From Arenicola marina (taxonomy: Eukaryota > Annelida > Polychaeta > Arenicolidae), in contig CAXHSH010000416.1 of the NCBI GenBank assembly GCA_964019135.1, forward strand, positions 1,153,201 to 1,217,200: a DNA stretch of 64,000 bases, in the 5' to 3' direction. A model generated the notes under the pieces. The model searched no databases and was not told the origin of the DNA. It saw only the letters and a program-made list of their open reading frames with translations. Positions 1 through 11,300 of the stretch are shown here, piece after piece. Numbering within the stretch: the first letter of the stretch is position 1; each line of letters begins with the position of its first letter. The translations under genes were made by a program, and so were the position numbers.

Positions 1-446
1 GCCCAGACCAATTAGAAACAACCATGCACTGTTTCACGAAATGCAAACACTTTCTTCAACAAGAAATTTACTTTACTCCTTTTTTTAAAGATATCACACA
101 GGACAATAAGCCTTTCAGCCTACATAACATCCTATTCAATTACAACCCGAAACCAGAAGAGAACAAGAGTAAAATCCCACTTAACACCATCCATTATTTA
201 TATAATCTGTTCAAATATTCCCTATGGCTTTCTCGCCAATTTAAAAAAGATGGTCGTGTAGTTCCCACCCATCATATTTTTAACAACAAACTAACCTCCC
301 GTATAAAACAAGATTTCTATTATGCATGCATGTATCCTGATTACCTAATAAAATTTAACAAGAACTGGCTTCAGACTAACTCACTATGCACAATAAGTAA
401 CACATTCCAATTAACAGCAATCATTGCAATCCAACCCCCCGATTAA
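1..446 (+). pseudogene. 3' end of a non-LTR retrotransposon ORF (LINE reverse transcriptase C-terminus)
   Basis: An open frame enters from the left edge region and stops at 446. The visible 140 residues contain a block with PFSLHNILFNY followed about 25 residues later by YNLFKYSLWLSRQFKK and a basic, aromatic tail. That order (DNKPFSL..ILF, then a hydrophobic helix ending in WxxRxxKK) is the usual C-terminal end of L1/Tx1-like LINE polyproteins, after the reverse transcriptase domain. No catalytic motif lies inside the window, so this is assigned only from the tail. The DNA after the stop is not poly(A) but goes into the hairpin cluster. It could instead be an unrelated AT-rich ORF. Confidence 0.45.
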
Positions 447-449
447 CCG

Positions 450-1110
450 AGGCGCCGGTGTTGGGCAGAAACCCCTGGTCGATGGCCAACACCGGCCACA
501 CTAACTCAGTGCACCAACTAGAAACCCATTCTGCTTCCCGAAGGCTGCACCCTCTCATCGGGGCAACCCGATCATGGTGCAGTCTAGTCAACCACCCACA
601 TGGCGTCTCTCGTGCAAGGTAGGGATTTACCCTACCAGCCGAGAGACGTAGCACAGTGGGTCGGTTGGCAAGGCGCTTTGCTGCCATCAGCCCCGCCGAA
701 GCGTGGAAGCAGACCAATAATTAAGGAAGCACGTCCCTACATAAGATACGCACCTTTAGCCCTATCTCCCCCAGGAAGTCGTTACCTGACGTCCTAGTCA
801 GCCGCCCACGAGGCGCCCCCCGTGCATGGTAGGACTTGACCCTGCCAGCCGAGGGGTGTAGTGCAGTGGGTGCGCTGGCAAGGCGCCCTGCTGCTATCAG
901 CCCCGCCGAGGTGTGGAGATAGGTGCACCACCATCCACCCCCTTTATGCCCTCCTCAGGTCAGGGGGCTCCCCCCCCGGATTGGACAGGGTCACCTGTCC
1001 AAGAAAGGGGGGATTCCGCAGTCGGCATACCGCGTGGCACCGCCCTGGCATGACAGGGATTTACCCTGTCAGCCCGGCGGTGCATTGAGCCTGTATGCCG
1101 GCCAGGCACC
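450..1110. repeat. Cluster of nested two-stem hairpins with diverged stems
   Basis: At least six inverted repeats follow each other. Stems: 454-464 with 486-496; 542-551 with 576-585, enclosing 557-562 with 567-572 and a GCAA loop; 604-612 with 640-648, enclosing 618-624 with 630-636; 814-822 with 850-858, enclosing 828-833 with 841-846; a C-run/G-run stem (about 971-977 with 1007-1012) enclosing 981-989 with 994-1002; and 1023-1030 with 1093-1100 enclosing 1037-1044 with 1076-1083 and 1052-1058 with 1064-1070. The units near 590-780, 800-960 and 1020-1130 are related in their loops and flanks (GGATTTACCCT, AGCC), but the stems differ and stay paired. A tRNA A-box-like string (TAGCACAGTGGGTCGG) follows the third hairpin. 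Function is unknown. Confidence 0.7.
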
Positions 1111-1134
1111 CTGCTACTATTAGCGGGTGTCTAC

Positions 1135-2601
1135 TGATAGGGGAGGGCCCACAGACTAATACTAGAACAGCACCGTCACCACAGGCTTCATTCATATCAT
1201 AGCGTCGTCATCCTATCATCAATCAATAAAGAAAACCTGACGTGTTTATTTTTACGTAATCGAAACCAATGCAAACATCGACAATATATATATCAAAGAT
1301 ATATAACAGATTACATAGCAATTATATAATCATATAATAGATTATTATAATAGAATACAACCATTTCATTATATAACAGTCAAATCGATAAAGCGAATAT
1401 ATTACTTTTAACACACAAGTGTTACGGACTGTGGCACATAGTGCCACACCACTTTTATTTATACCTGTCATGGTATATTGTTGCTTTTTATACTCACCTT
1501 TTTATGTGCTTTATGGTGAATAAACAAATACAGAAAACTTGTGGTAAATTGATATCACAGGCAAGGTTAAGAGATACTATTTGGCAGTCTGGTATGGGTG
1601 AGTATAGATAAAAGAAGTTATGAATGATTCAAGGACTGATTCTTATATGTATTTTGACCTCATTAGTTTTGGCGGGAAAGAGCTCGATATGCAACTTCAA
1701 GTTGAAGATCCTAACAGAATTCCATTTGCCGGATGTGACAAATGCCGCCTGGCAGTGATCATGCTAAGTTTGTTTACTTCCAGCGAATGGCGAAGCATTG
1801 ACAACAAGGCAAGAGGTGATAAAAATTGCCCAGATTACAAGAAAATACACTAGATCTACCGACCAAAGAAATGACTGTCCGACAAAAGTCATAAAGGCTG
1901 AAAGGTTTCAGGAACTGAGTGGAGTACATTGACAGGTAGGCACTGCATATTTATTCTGTTAGGACATTCAACTTGAGCCATCAGTGCGCGACTTCTAAGA
2001 GCAGGGACTAGATCTATGTAATAAATGTTGACATAGAGCGTAGAAAAAAACCCCAAAAACAATCAATCAGGTGTCGATTGCAGAATGCATACAAATAAAT
2101 GCACCTTAGAAATCTATTCAAGTTGTTCTTCATACCTTTATAGTTCCAAAGGCGATGAAACTGCCTGTATATAAATTTGATCACTTTTTATTTTTATAGA
2201 ACTTTACAATAAGTTAATAATTGTTTTTATTTCTCGCCATTATATCACTGTTACAGAAGTTTAGCAATTTAACACTGAAATGTGAGACAAGAACGGTGCT
2301 GTAACAGTAACATGGCAGCAAGGAAAAGTTGTAAATACTTGTTATTAGAGAAGTTCCATTATTACAGAGTTACTTGTATACCTTGTTTTACAGGCATTTT
2401 TGCCGCCTTTTCACCCATAAAGGTATGCCCACTTGACAGCTTTAAAAGGTCTTTTTTTTTGTACGTTCTGCAGTCAATGCCCAAAAGTGTGCTAATTTTA
2501 AATCAAGGCAAGCAACCGACATTCTCATGGCTCTCTCTTATTTCTGTGGGTCTGACTAGTGTCAGGTAGGATGCTAATTCATGTTCAATCTATCTTTGCA
2601 G
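1135..2601. other. AT-rich stretch without a recognised gene
   Basis: This segment is AT-rich, with TATATA runs near 1285-1345 and frequent stops in all frames. A short open frame at 1620-1853 (77 codons, with one CxxC) resembles nothing I know and has no clear splice sites. I see no RNA gene or mobile-element end. Confidence 0.4.
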
Positions 2602-3323
2602 AAGCAAGATGTCAAATTGCAAGCAGCTCGATAGGTGTTGTTTCAATGAGATCCTCGCAGAGATGATGCGCTTTGCCCCACACATCAAGAAAATGGAGGT
2701 AACTGAGGCTACTTACAAATTGTAACAATCGTTGTTTACATGCTGCCTGTGACAGACATTAACTTTGGATGTCGCCTGTCCTGTCGAGCATGTGGTGTGG
2801 AGATTGACCTGCCCCCTTTGAATATCTACCTGTCCTATCAAATTTAAAAACGACAACTAAGAAACTATTTATTTACTGTGGTATATACACCCAAGTTCGA
2901 CAATTCTGCAACTTCATGTTCCGCAAAGCAAGTGTCTAGTCCTGAGCCTAGTTTTCCAATGTTTTATGGTTGGGGCCAACAAACGAAGGCGACTGTGCAC
3001 TTATTGTTCGCATTGATCAGTGCCTGCAGGGTTGTTTGCTAAGTGTAACTGCTGAACATGGCTCAATACAGAGAGATCACAGTCTAAATCTTAACCTGCC
3101 CCGTCAGGCATACAACCATCATTCTAACCTGTCTGACCATGTAATTAAACTGTCCCAGGCAGTCAGTTATGTCTCTCCCTGGCTGCAGAAATGATACCCT
3201 TAAATGTTTGCTTGTGAATAAAGGAGTTACTGATAGCTCACATGTATGCCACTAACTGTAACTGACCGCTGCTTGCCTTTTTTTTAATAGGTGCCGGCGA
3301 TGGAGGATCTTGAAGCTGACTGA
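2602..3323 (+). CDS. Possible two-exon 3' end of a small unknown gene
   Basis: Exon 2602-2698 follows a good acceptor (tatctttgcag) and ends at a GTAACT donor. Exon 3291-3323 follows a pyrimidine tract and AATAG and reaches a stop. Joined in frame they end in an acidic tail, KKMEVPAMEDLEAD. The longer exon reads from MSNCKQLDRCCFNEILAEMM and looks like a short amphipathic helix with three cysteines. I recognise no family. The upstream exons, if any, were not found; the acceptor phase is compatible with continuing coding sequence. This rests only on splice consensus and phase agreement, so it may be chance. Confidence 0.25.
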
Positions 3324-3389
3324 GAGAAGTTGACAAAGCAGCATGTAATACAGAAGTATGTTGAAAAAAAAGTAATTCTGCCCTCTTTA

Positions 3390-4800
3390 TTTCTCCCCTC
3401 CCCAAATTTAGGTATCTGCCCTCCCCTCATTTGGGGTGTCTCCCCTCCCTTAACTTAGGTGTCCCCCCCCTCCCCTAACTTAAGTTATTTCCCCTCCTCA
3501 AACTTTAAGTGTATCCTCTCCTCAAACTTTGGGTGTCTCTCCTCCCCTAACTTGGGTGTCTCCCCTCCATGCCCTAACTTTGATGTCTTCCCTCCCTAAC
3601 TTAGGGTCTCTCCCTAACCTAGGGCCTCGCCCCTCCCAAACTTAGGGCCTCTTCCATCCCTTAACTTGGGGTGTCTCCCCTCCCCCAGCTTACGGTGTTT
3701 CCCCTCCCTTAACTTAGGTGTCCCCCCTCCCCTAACTTAGGTGTTTCCCCCTACCACAACTTTAAGTGTATCCCCTTCTAAAACTTTGGGTGTCTCTCCT
3801 CCCCTAACTTGGGGTGTCTCTCCTTCCCTGACTTGGGTGTCTCCCCTCCCTGCCCTAACTTTGATGTCTTCCCTCCCTAACTTAGGGCCTCGCCCCTCCC
3901 AAACTTAGGGTCTCTTCCATCCCTTAACTTGGGGTGTGTCCTCTCCCCAAGCTTATGGTGTCTCCCCTCCCTTAACTTAGGTGTCCCCCCTCCCCTAACT
4001 TAGGTGTTTCTCCTCCCCCAACTGTAAGTGTATCCCCTTCTCAAACTTTAGGCGTCTCTCCTCCCCTAACTTGGGGTCTCTCTCCTTCCCTGACTTGGGT
4101 GTCTCCCCTCCCTGCCCTAACTTTGATGTCTTCCCTCCCTAACTTAGGGTCTATTCCCTCCCAAACTCAGGGTCTTTTCCTTCCATTAACTTGGGGTACT
4201 ACCCCAACTTCGGGTGTCTCTCCTCCCCCAGCTTGAGTGTCTCTGCTTGCCTAACTTGGGGTGTCTCCCCTCCCCTAACTTTGGGTGTCTCCCCTCCCCT
4301 CACTTAGAGTGTCTCTCCTCCCTTAACGTAGGTGTCCCCCCCCTCCCCTAACTTAAGTATTTCCCCTCCCCTAACTTTAAGTGTATCCCCTGCTCAAACT
4401 TCGGGTGTCGCTCCTCCTCTAACTTGGGGTGTCTCTCCTTCCCTGACTTGGGTGTCTCCCCTGCCCTAACTTTGATGTCTTCCCTCCCTAAGTTAGGGTC
4501 TCTCCCCTCCCAAACTTAGGGTCTCTTCACCCCCTTAACTTGGGGTGTCTCCCCTCTCGAAACTTGGGGGTGTCTCCGCTTGCCTAACTTGGGGTGTCTC
4601 CCCTCCCCTAACTTATGGTGTCTCCCCTCCCCTAACTTATGGCCTAACTTATGGTGTCTCCCCTCCCCTAACTTATGGTGTCTCCCCTCCCCTAACTTAT
4701 GGTGTCTCCCCTCCCCTAACTTATGGTGTCTCCCCTCCCCTAACTTTGAGTTTCTGCTCTCCCATAACTTAGGGGGTCTCCCCTACCCCAAAACTCTTCT
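3390..4800. repeat. Pyrimidine-rich minisatellite (about 24-36 bp units)
   Basis: A long array of variants of CTCCCCTCCCCTAACTTAGG with GGTGTCT. At 4600-4745 the unit is a clean 24 bp and gives spurious open frames with an 8-residue period (GVSPPLTY). Blocks containing CCTGCCCTAACTTTGATGTC recur near 3560, 3850, 4110 and 4460, showing a higher-order period of about 260-350 bp. The strand is strongly C/T-rich. Confidence 0.9.
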
Positions 4801-4837
4801 TCTTCCTTCAAATTGAAAGGGTTCTTCGCTGTAGTAG

Positions 4838-5270
4838 CGCAATGGTCTGTCAACCACGCGGTAATGTTATTATAAAGAATGCGTTAAACTTGTTATACAG
4901 TTTGTATTGACGCAATGGCCTGTCAACCACGCGGTAATGCAATTATAAAGAATGCGTTAAACTTGTTATACAGTTTGTATTGACGCAATGGCGTGTCATC
5001 CACGCGGTAATGTAATTATAATGACTGCGTTAAACTTGTTATACAGTTTGTATTGGCGCAATGGCCTGTCAACCACGCGGTAATGCAATTATAAAGACTG
5101 CGTTAAACTTGTTATACAGTTTGTATTGACGCAATGACGTGTCATCCACGCGGTAATGTAATTATAATGACTGCGTTAAACTTATTATGCAGTTTATATT
5201 GGCGCATTGACTTGTCAACCACGCGGTAATATACTAATAAAGATGTTAAAAATGTTTTTAAACAGTTTTC
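4838..5270. repeat. 73-bp tandem repeat, about six units
   Basis: Units begin at CGCAATGG/CGCATTG at 4838, 4911, 4984, 5057, 5130 and 5203, an exact 73-bp spacing. Two unit types are seen: one with CCTGTCAACCACGCGG (4838, 4911, 5057) and one with CGTGTCATCCACGCGG (4984, 5130). The last unit is more diverged. Confidence 0.9.
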
Positions 5271-5334
5271 TGCTTCATTTCTGTGAGTGCACCATCATAT
5301 TTGGTTTAATGTTCTGGGAAAGTTTGCTCGTAAT

Positions 5335-5500
5335 ATTAAAAAAACTCTCCAAATATTTTCCGAATATTCCGCGAATATTCCCCAAAAATATTCCCCGAAT
5401 ATTAAGAAAACTTTCCTGAAAAACATTCCCGGAATATTTTTTAGTAATATTCCCGTAACATTGGCGGACTATTCGGAGAATATTATTTTGTTACCTGGAC
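5335..5500. repeat. Short AATATTCC-rich repeats
   Basis: Repeated GAATATTCC, AATATTCCCC and their complements occur about every 14-20 bp. They create a spurious open frame with NIPRIFP repeats. Several copies are palindromic and could fold. No gene is supported. Confidence 0.6.
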
Positions 5501-5563
5501 GTGTAGTCCGCTTAACTGTACTGTAAAATTGGATACTGCCGTGACTGATTTTAAGAGAAGCGT

Positions 5564-5632
5564 CCCAGTCAACATGTACATGATGGTCCCACGTGGGGCC
5601 CACATGGGACCATCATGTACATGTTGACTGGG
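5564..5632. repeat. Perfect 28-bp inverted repeat
   Basis: Arms 5564-5591 and 5605-5632 are exact reverse complements around the 13-bp spacer cgtggggcccaca. The right arm runs directly into the gag-like fragment, so this may mark a rearrangement or insertion border. Confidence 0.9.
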
Positions 5633-5775
5633 TTACTGGAGTCGTCGATCCCATTGGCTTCAAAATACTGTTCCATACGCTCAATGTATTGCGTCCAGTC
5701 TTCCGAGTCTTCATATGCTTCTACTCTGCCGAAGGAACTCATTGCTGCCCGTGGATTCAAAATCCTCGTCGCCAA
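5627..5775 (-). pseudogene. Gag N-terminal fragment of a Ty3/gypsy-type retroelement
   Basis: On the minus strand about 50 residues read through AMSSFGRVEAYEDSEDW and then TQYIERMEQYFEANGIDD. The EDWxxYxERxxxYFxAN core is typical of the start of gypsy Gag in invertebrates. The frame then enters the 28-bp inverted repeat and the similarity ends. No nucleocapsid or pol is attached. It is a fragment, not a gene. Confidence 0.6.
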
Positions 5776-5939
5776 ATGTAGTATTTACTACTATAAGGTT
5801 GAGAAAGGCGGACAATCGTGACAGTTCAGTTTACCATTTTTTGAAAACTGGCCAAGACCGGTTCATCCCCAGACGCAAGCACAAACAGACTGAGCAGTTT
5901 ACAAGCACCTACCTTAGACAATTTCCCTTTTATTACAAA

Positions 5940-7582
5940 TGTAATAAATTATATTCGGCAAACTACAATATTGTGGGGATTTCACCCCAACTAATTCCTA
6001 CTGATCAATAATTTCAGATTAGCCATGTTTTAATTCGGAATATCCAGATAATCCGCACAGATGCCTCATATTTCAGTGTAAAGGTTACACACCAATAGAA
6101 ACCATCCCCAGTTTAAGTAATGCATAAACCCCATGCTAGAAAAAAAATCGGTAACCATGTTTGACTATATGGGCCGTAGGAAAGTATAGAGAAACTATCC
6201 AACTTTATTTTAACAACAAACAGAACAAAGGTTCACGTGCGATATTTTTAGCTACAGCCCATAGTATGACACCCCCTCTAGCGCGACCCGCCGAAAATTA
6301 AGCACCCACCGAATCAGCATGTGATGAGGTCGACCGAACCACGCACCCGTAACGTCCGCAAACATGATTAAATACGCCACAGACTAATGCAACAGGTAGT
6401 AATCTGGCCAAACATTAGTAAAAGAAACTACATATCCAAAGAAAGAAATAACCAGTAACCATATAACCCTGATATACGATCATATTTTAGGCACTGCTTG
6501 ACGGTATATACTTTTCTACGCACGACCTATTGGTGTGTAACCTAAACCGCGGTCTCATGGGCGCAGCCATGCTTCTTTTGTGAACCGCGTTGTAATTGGC
6601 TGAGCAATCACTCTATGTTGTTAAACACGCTCTCATTGGCTTATCTACCGCCACATATTGTAACGCGTCATTATTTGGGTCGCTATGGAAAGACAATCGT
6701 CGTTGTTAACCAATTTATATAGTAACTAAAGAGAATTGATAGATGCATGGAAACAATATAGAGTATTTAGGGTTTCTGGGGTTATCAGGCTTTTAGAAAG
6801 TATAAAAGGGAAAGCAGACGACAAATTAGGGTTCTTCTGTTTATTCCTTGGGGATACAGCCACTTGAGCGCTGGAAACTCATTTACCGGGGAAATTAACA
6901 GAGAGATCCATAGACGGCACTATGACCGTGAGTAAGCTTAGTCTCTATCTGGCCTACCTGATGGCTTAGGGGAAAAGTGTTATGTGAATGTTAAGGGGTT
7001 ATTTATCTGTAAATAATATTGTAAATAAGATTGTACTGATGGGACCTTATCAGTGTTCCCTATAGCCTGTTTCTAAAGATAGAGATGGTCAAACGACCGG
7101 TGCCTGTGCACCCATATTTATAAGTTATATATCCTAGATCTAGCCTGTTGATATAGATAGAGATGGTCCAACGACCGGTGCCTGTGCACCCATATTTAAT
7201 AATTTATAGATCATAGATGTAGCCTGTATACCTGTAACCTGTAATGAGTACCCGGCACGTCTAATACAATTATCAGTACCTAGCAGAACCTATCGACTTG
7301 GTGTCTTTACTTCGAGCCTCTGTACGTCGGACTGACCCTCGACGGGACACAGATATTTAATCTATCATTATTGTCTGTGGTTCGTTAATGGTCATCTCGG
7401 CCTACATGCTAACTTTAGACTAAACAGAGAAGGGATTAGCTAAACACAAACCCGCCCAATTCTTCACCGGAGATAACGAACCTGGGTTGACTACAAATAA
7501 AAGCTAAATTGCGCCACAGTCCAAAGGGATTTAAGCGCCCCCTAACGGCGGCAGCAACCCGCGGACAGCGAAATCTGCTACA
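5940..7582. mobile_element. LTR-like non-coding region with promoter
   Basis: No ORF is seen. A TATA box (TATAAAAGGGAAA, about 6800) is followed by GCAGACGAC, the same arrangement as at 31133 (TATAAAAGGGCGG, then GCAGACGAC). A roughly 75-bp segment with ACGACCGGTGCCTGTGCACC is present twice, near 7090 and 7160. The region lies next to a gag fragment. I infer an old LTR or solo LTR but could not fix its ends or a target duplication. Confidence 0.35.
6798..6830 (+). promoter_or_regulatory. Putative LTR TATA box and start region
   Basis: TATAAAAGGG followed closely by the AGCAGACGAC block that is shared with the putative LTR at 31130-31170. The shared order suggests the same core promoter in two related LTRs. 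Confidence 0.4.
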
Positions 7583-7923
7583 ATATAATAAACACATGTT
7601 TGTAACAATTAAATATTGCTGAACGTACGCTCGCGTATGTCGCTAAATTTCTACCAACGAGCCCGTTCCGCATTTTGCCAAGCTGAAGGTTAGTCGTCTG
7701 CTGCCAATGGAGCGTTAGCATGAAGACATTTTGTTTGTGTCATAAAAAAGGATAACATCGCAGTACAAATGTAAGTTTTGCATCATTAAAATTCCACGGT
7801 GTTGCTTTGTCCTGTCAGTGATTTTTAGAGCGATCGCGGTTTTACGGAAAATATGGGCCAAAACGTGAGTCTACGGCATTTATGACTTTGACATTTTTTT
7901 TAGTCCCGTTACGTGCCAGTTTT
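7583..7923. other. Flank of the 15-kb transposon; no firm gene
   Basis: Unique-looking sequence. ATGGGCCAAAAC followed by GTGAGT at about 7853-7870 would make a four-codon first exon starting Met-Gly (a myristoylation-type start), but this is only a splice-like string. The last bases (AGTTTT) form the left target duplication of the adjoining element. Confidence 0.3.
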
Positions 7924-8345
7924 TATCGCAAGCCGTTTTAATAAAAAATCACCAATTCAAGATATCTTGAATTCAATTTCAGATATCTTGAATTCAATTT
8001 TAGATATCTTCAAATCATTTTAAGATATCTTTAATTCAATTCCAGATATCTGAAATTACTTACTACTTATCCCAATTTCAATTGTATTCCAGATATCTTA
8101 AATTGAATTGAAGATATCCTAAAATGATTTGAAGATATCTTGAAATCACACCTATTTTTTATGAGGAAAAATAGATGTCACATATCCATAATTGAATTGA
8201 ATATATCTTGAAATCACACCTATTTTTATGAGAAAAAATAGATGTGTCACATATCCATAATTGAATTGAATATATCTTGAAATCACACCTATTTTTATGA
8301 GAAAAAATAGATGTGTCACATATCCATAATTGGATTTAGGATATC
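7924..8345 (+). repeat. Left terminal inverted repeat built from AGATATCTTGAATT units
   Basis: After the terminal TTATCGCAAGCC there are about ten 21-23 bp units around AGATATCTTGAATTCAATT. They are followed by three copies of a longer unit (near 8140-8335) with AAATCACACCTATTTTTATG and AGATGTGTCACATATCC. The same blocks occur inverted at 22558-23048. The GATATC-centred units are themselves near-palindromic and are candidate transposase binding sites. Confidence 0.85.
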
Positions 8346-8395
8346 TAGAAAGAGGGCGCTGTTTTGAACACGGAGACCCATCTCACGTGATAACA

Positions 8396-11300
8396 ATGGC
8401 GGCGCCTAGCACGGGTTCGGTGAAGGCTCGAATGTTGCGATCGCTCCGTGAGGCTGAGCTCGTTTTGATCCATGGCGATAACCAAAGGGCTTATAATATG
8501 TTGTCCGCAGTACGAAATAATGTGGATCGTATTTCGTCCTATTTCGACGAAGCCGCCTGCGCCGAAGCGACCGGAGCCATCGATGGGCTCCTCGCCCTTT
8601 GTCAAACTCCTGACAATTCGAATACGGAAGGGGATGGACAACAACAGGAGGACGGTATAGCCTTCCATGCTGTAGCTAGGCAAACCGGTAAGGATTCAAC
8701 AATATAACGTAGCTAACACTCTGTGTCGCCGTTCGACCGAAGATTCTAAATCTTCTAACTGCACCTCGCTCCAGTGTATTATCAAAAGCAACACTTGCGC
8801 TGAAGCCATGTGACATCAACGACCTGGCTATGATAGATCTTTTGTGACATACATACCTCAACTGACTTATATGAATATTTTGGAAAGCCTTACAAAGTAG
8901 TGTACAAAATAGCATGTATACACTAAAAATATATGTCTGATTGTATGTATCAATTCATATACATGAACAGGCGAGAGAGGGAGACCCCGTCTGGAGATTT
9001 CGAAGCAGCAGCTAGAAGTATTTCTAGAAAATGGGTATACTGCCTCTCGCATGACCCGGCATTTCGGCTGCTCTACAGCACTGGTATATCGCCGCCTGTA
9101 TGAGAACGGGCTGAGATGCCGTGCCAAATACAGTGACATTTCTGAGGATGAACTACAAGGAAAGGTTGCTGACATACACAAACAATTCCCAAACAGTGGC
9201 TCTGAGGTATATATGGTATTTCATTAAAACATGTAGATCTATATATTTTATTGTCTGTAACATCGTGTGAGTATATTGCATTACCTAAATTCCACCAGTG
9301 TAAGGTATGGTTGTACAGTCATATCATATCAATGGAACGAAGGAGAGAGCAGAGTCCCCCCCCCCCCTCCCCCATCATTGTTACGGAACATCTACTACAA
9401 TATGACTAATATATATATTCATTATAAATCTTCATTACCCAATGAATCTGTCATACTAAATAGCAGTATATGTACTCCATATATTCATGTTATGCAAGTG
9501 GTTATTATACAAACAGGAAATCATTTGATTTGATTTGATTAATATGTAACAGGTAACACATAAAAGGCGAGCGTATAGCCTCTGTAGCAATTTTGTTGGA
9601 CCAAAGCCCGTAACAAAAAGACAGATTTGTTTGTGATAGCTGACCAACCTATTTTGTACAAGAACTATTTAGTAAGGTGGAGACGTTAAATTGTAACATG
9701 AACGAAACTTAAACTCTCGGTCAACTATTTCCAGGATCCCTTATTTTTCACATAACCGTGTATGTTAACATCCTTTTTAGATGATGAATGGCTATCTTAG
9801 GGCAGAGGGCCTCATGGTTCAGAGGGCTAGAGTTCGTTCTGTCTTGAATGCGCTCGATCCAGCACCCGCAGCCAGCAGATGGGGACAGACTGTGTCGCGG
9901 AGGTCCTACAGTGTGCCATCGCCAAACAGTTTATGGCACATTGATGCACATATGAAACTGAACAGGTAAGGGTACATGTGTTCCTTTATTGAAGCCGTAC
10001 ACTTGTAAACCATGATGTTCGAATAATGTATGTCTAATAGCGCCCCTGAGATTTCGGGCTGGGTACTTCGAGGGAAAGAGTCCACTACACTGCTGTGTCG
10101 CTAAGGACGACACCATAATACCATGTTGAACTGTATAGTTATTACTGACAGAAGTTGAAAACTTCTCTCAGTATACTGCTATGTTCGGTTTGTAAATTTA
10201 TTTGTTTGTTATGGCGAAAATCGCCATCATGTCAGTCAGTTCTGTTTGTGTGTGTGTGCGTTGGTGTGTGTCTATCTGTCTGTCTGTCGTCACGATAACG
10301 GTCGAACACTTGCAGCTATCGTTGTCAAACTTCGCCAACAGATGCCTGAAGTCTAATCTCAGGTCAAGTTCGTTGCCGGATGAAATCAGTCAAACGTCAA
10401 CGTCACGTTTTCAATTTTTTAGCTATCGCCCTAGGATATTTACCACAGACTTGGGCATTAATTAGGACCAAAGGCTGCGATATATATTTTTGAGGACCAT
10501 CTTTAATATTTCACTAAAACCGGACTAGCGGTTATGACGTAACTGCTCATTTCATTTTGAAATTAAAGAAATTCACGGTGCCCTCAATATTGGCCGTACA
10601 AACTTGAAAATGGTATGGGACACAGAGAAATTGTATTGCCCGTCAGGGAAAAATATGGTTAAAATTCGCCGTGGTGACACTGTTTGGCAAATCGACTAAA
10701 ATACCATTGCAATGGTAAACTATACGGCCTTTCCGTTCGCCTAACGCGAATCTCAGGTCAAGTTCGTTGCCGGATGTAATCGGCCAAACGTCAACGTCAC
10801 GTTTTCAATTTCTTGGCTATCGCCCTAGGATATTTACCACAGACTTGGGCATTAATTAGGACCAAAGGCTGCGATATATATTTTTGAGGACCATCTTTAA
10901 TATTTCACTAAAACCGGACTAGCGGTTATGACGTAACTGCTCATTTCATTTTGAAATTAAAGAAATTCACGGTGCCCTCAATATTGGCCGTACAAACTTG
11001 AAAATGGTATGGGACACAGAGAAATTGTATTGCCCGTCAGGGAAAAATATGGTTAAAATTCGCCGTGGTGACACTGTTTGGCAAATCGACTAAAATACCA
11101 TTGCAATGGTAAACTATACGGCCTTTCCGTTCGCCTAACGCGAATCTCAGGTCAAGTTCGTTGCCGGATGTAATCGGCCAAACGTCAACGTCACGTTTTC
11201 AATTTCTTGGCTATCGCCCTAGGATATTTACCACAGACTTGGGCATTAATTAGGACCTTATCTTTAATATTTCACTAAAACCGGACTAGCGGTTATGACG

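Noticed and set aside
450..1110. CRISPR array or integron attC sites
   Set aside because: Hairpins have no constant repeat with variable spacers, and all other evidence is eukaryotic.
4545..4816. GVSPPLTY-repeat open frames
   Set aside because: Arise from the 24-bp pyrimidine-rich tandem unit in two frames; no coding evidence.
4838..5270. CRISPR-like array (73-bp periodicity)
   Set aside because: Whole 73-bp units repeat without unique spacers; a plain minisatellite.
7850..7872. Four-codon first exon MGQN followed by GTGAGT
   Set aside because: Too short to support without a downstream exon or transcript.
8345..8683. Minus-strand 112-codon frame opposite transposase exon 1
   Set aside because: Shadow of the plus-strand exon, which splices in phase to the rest of the transposase.
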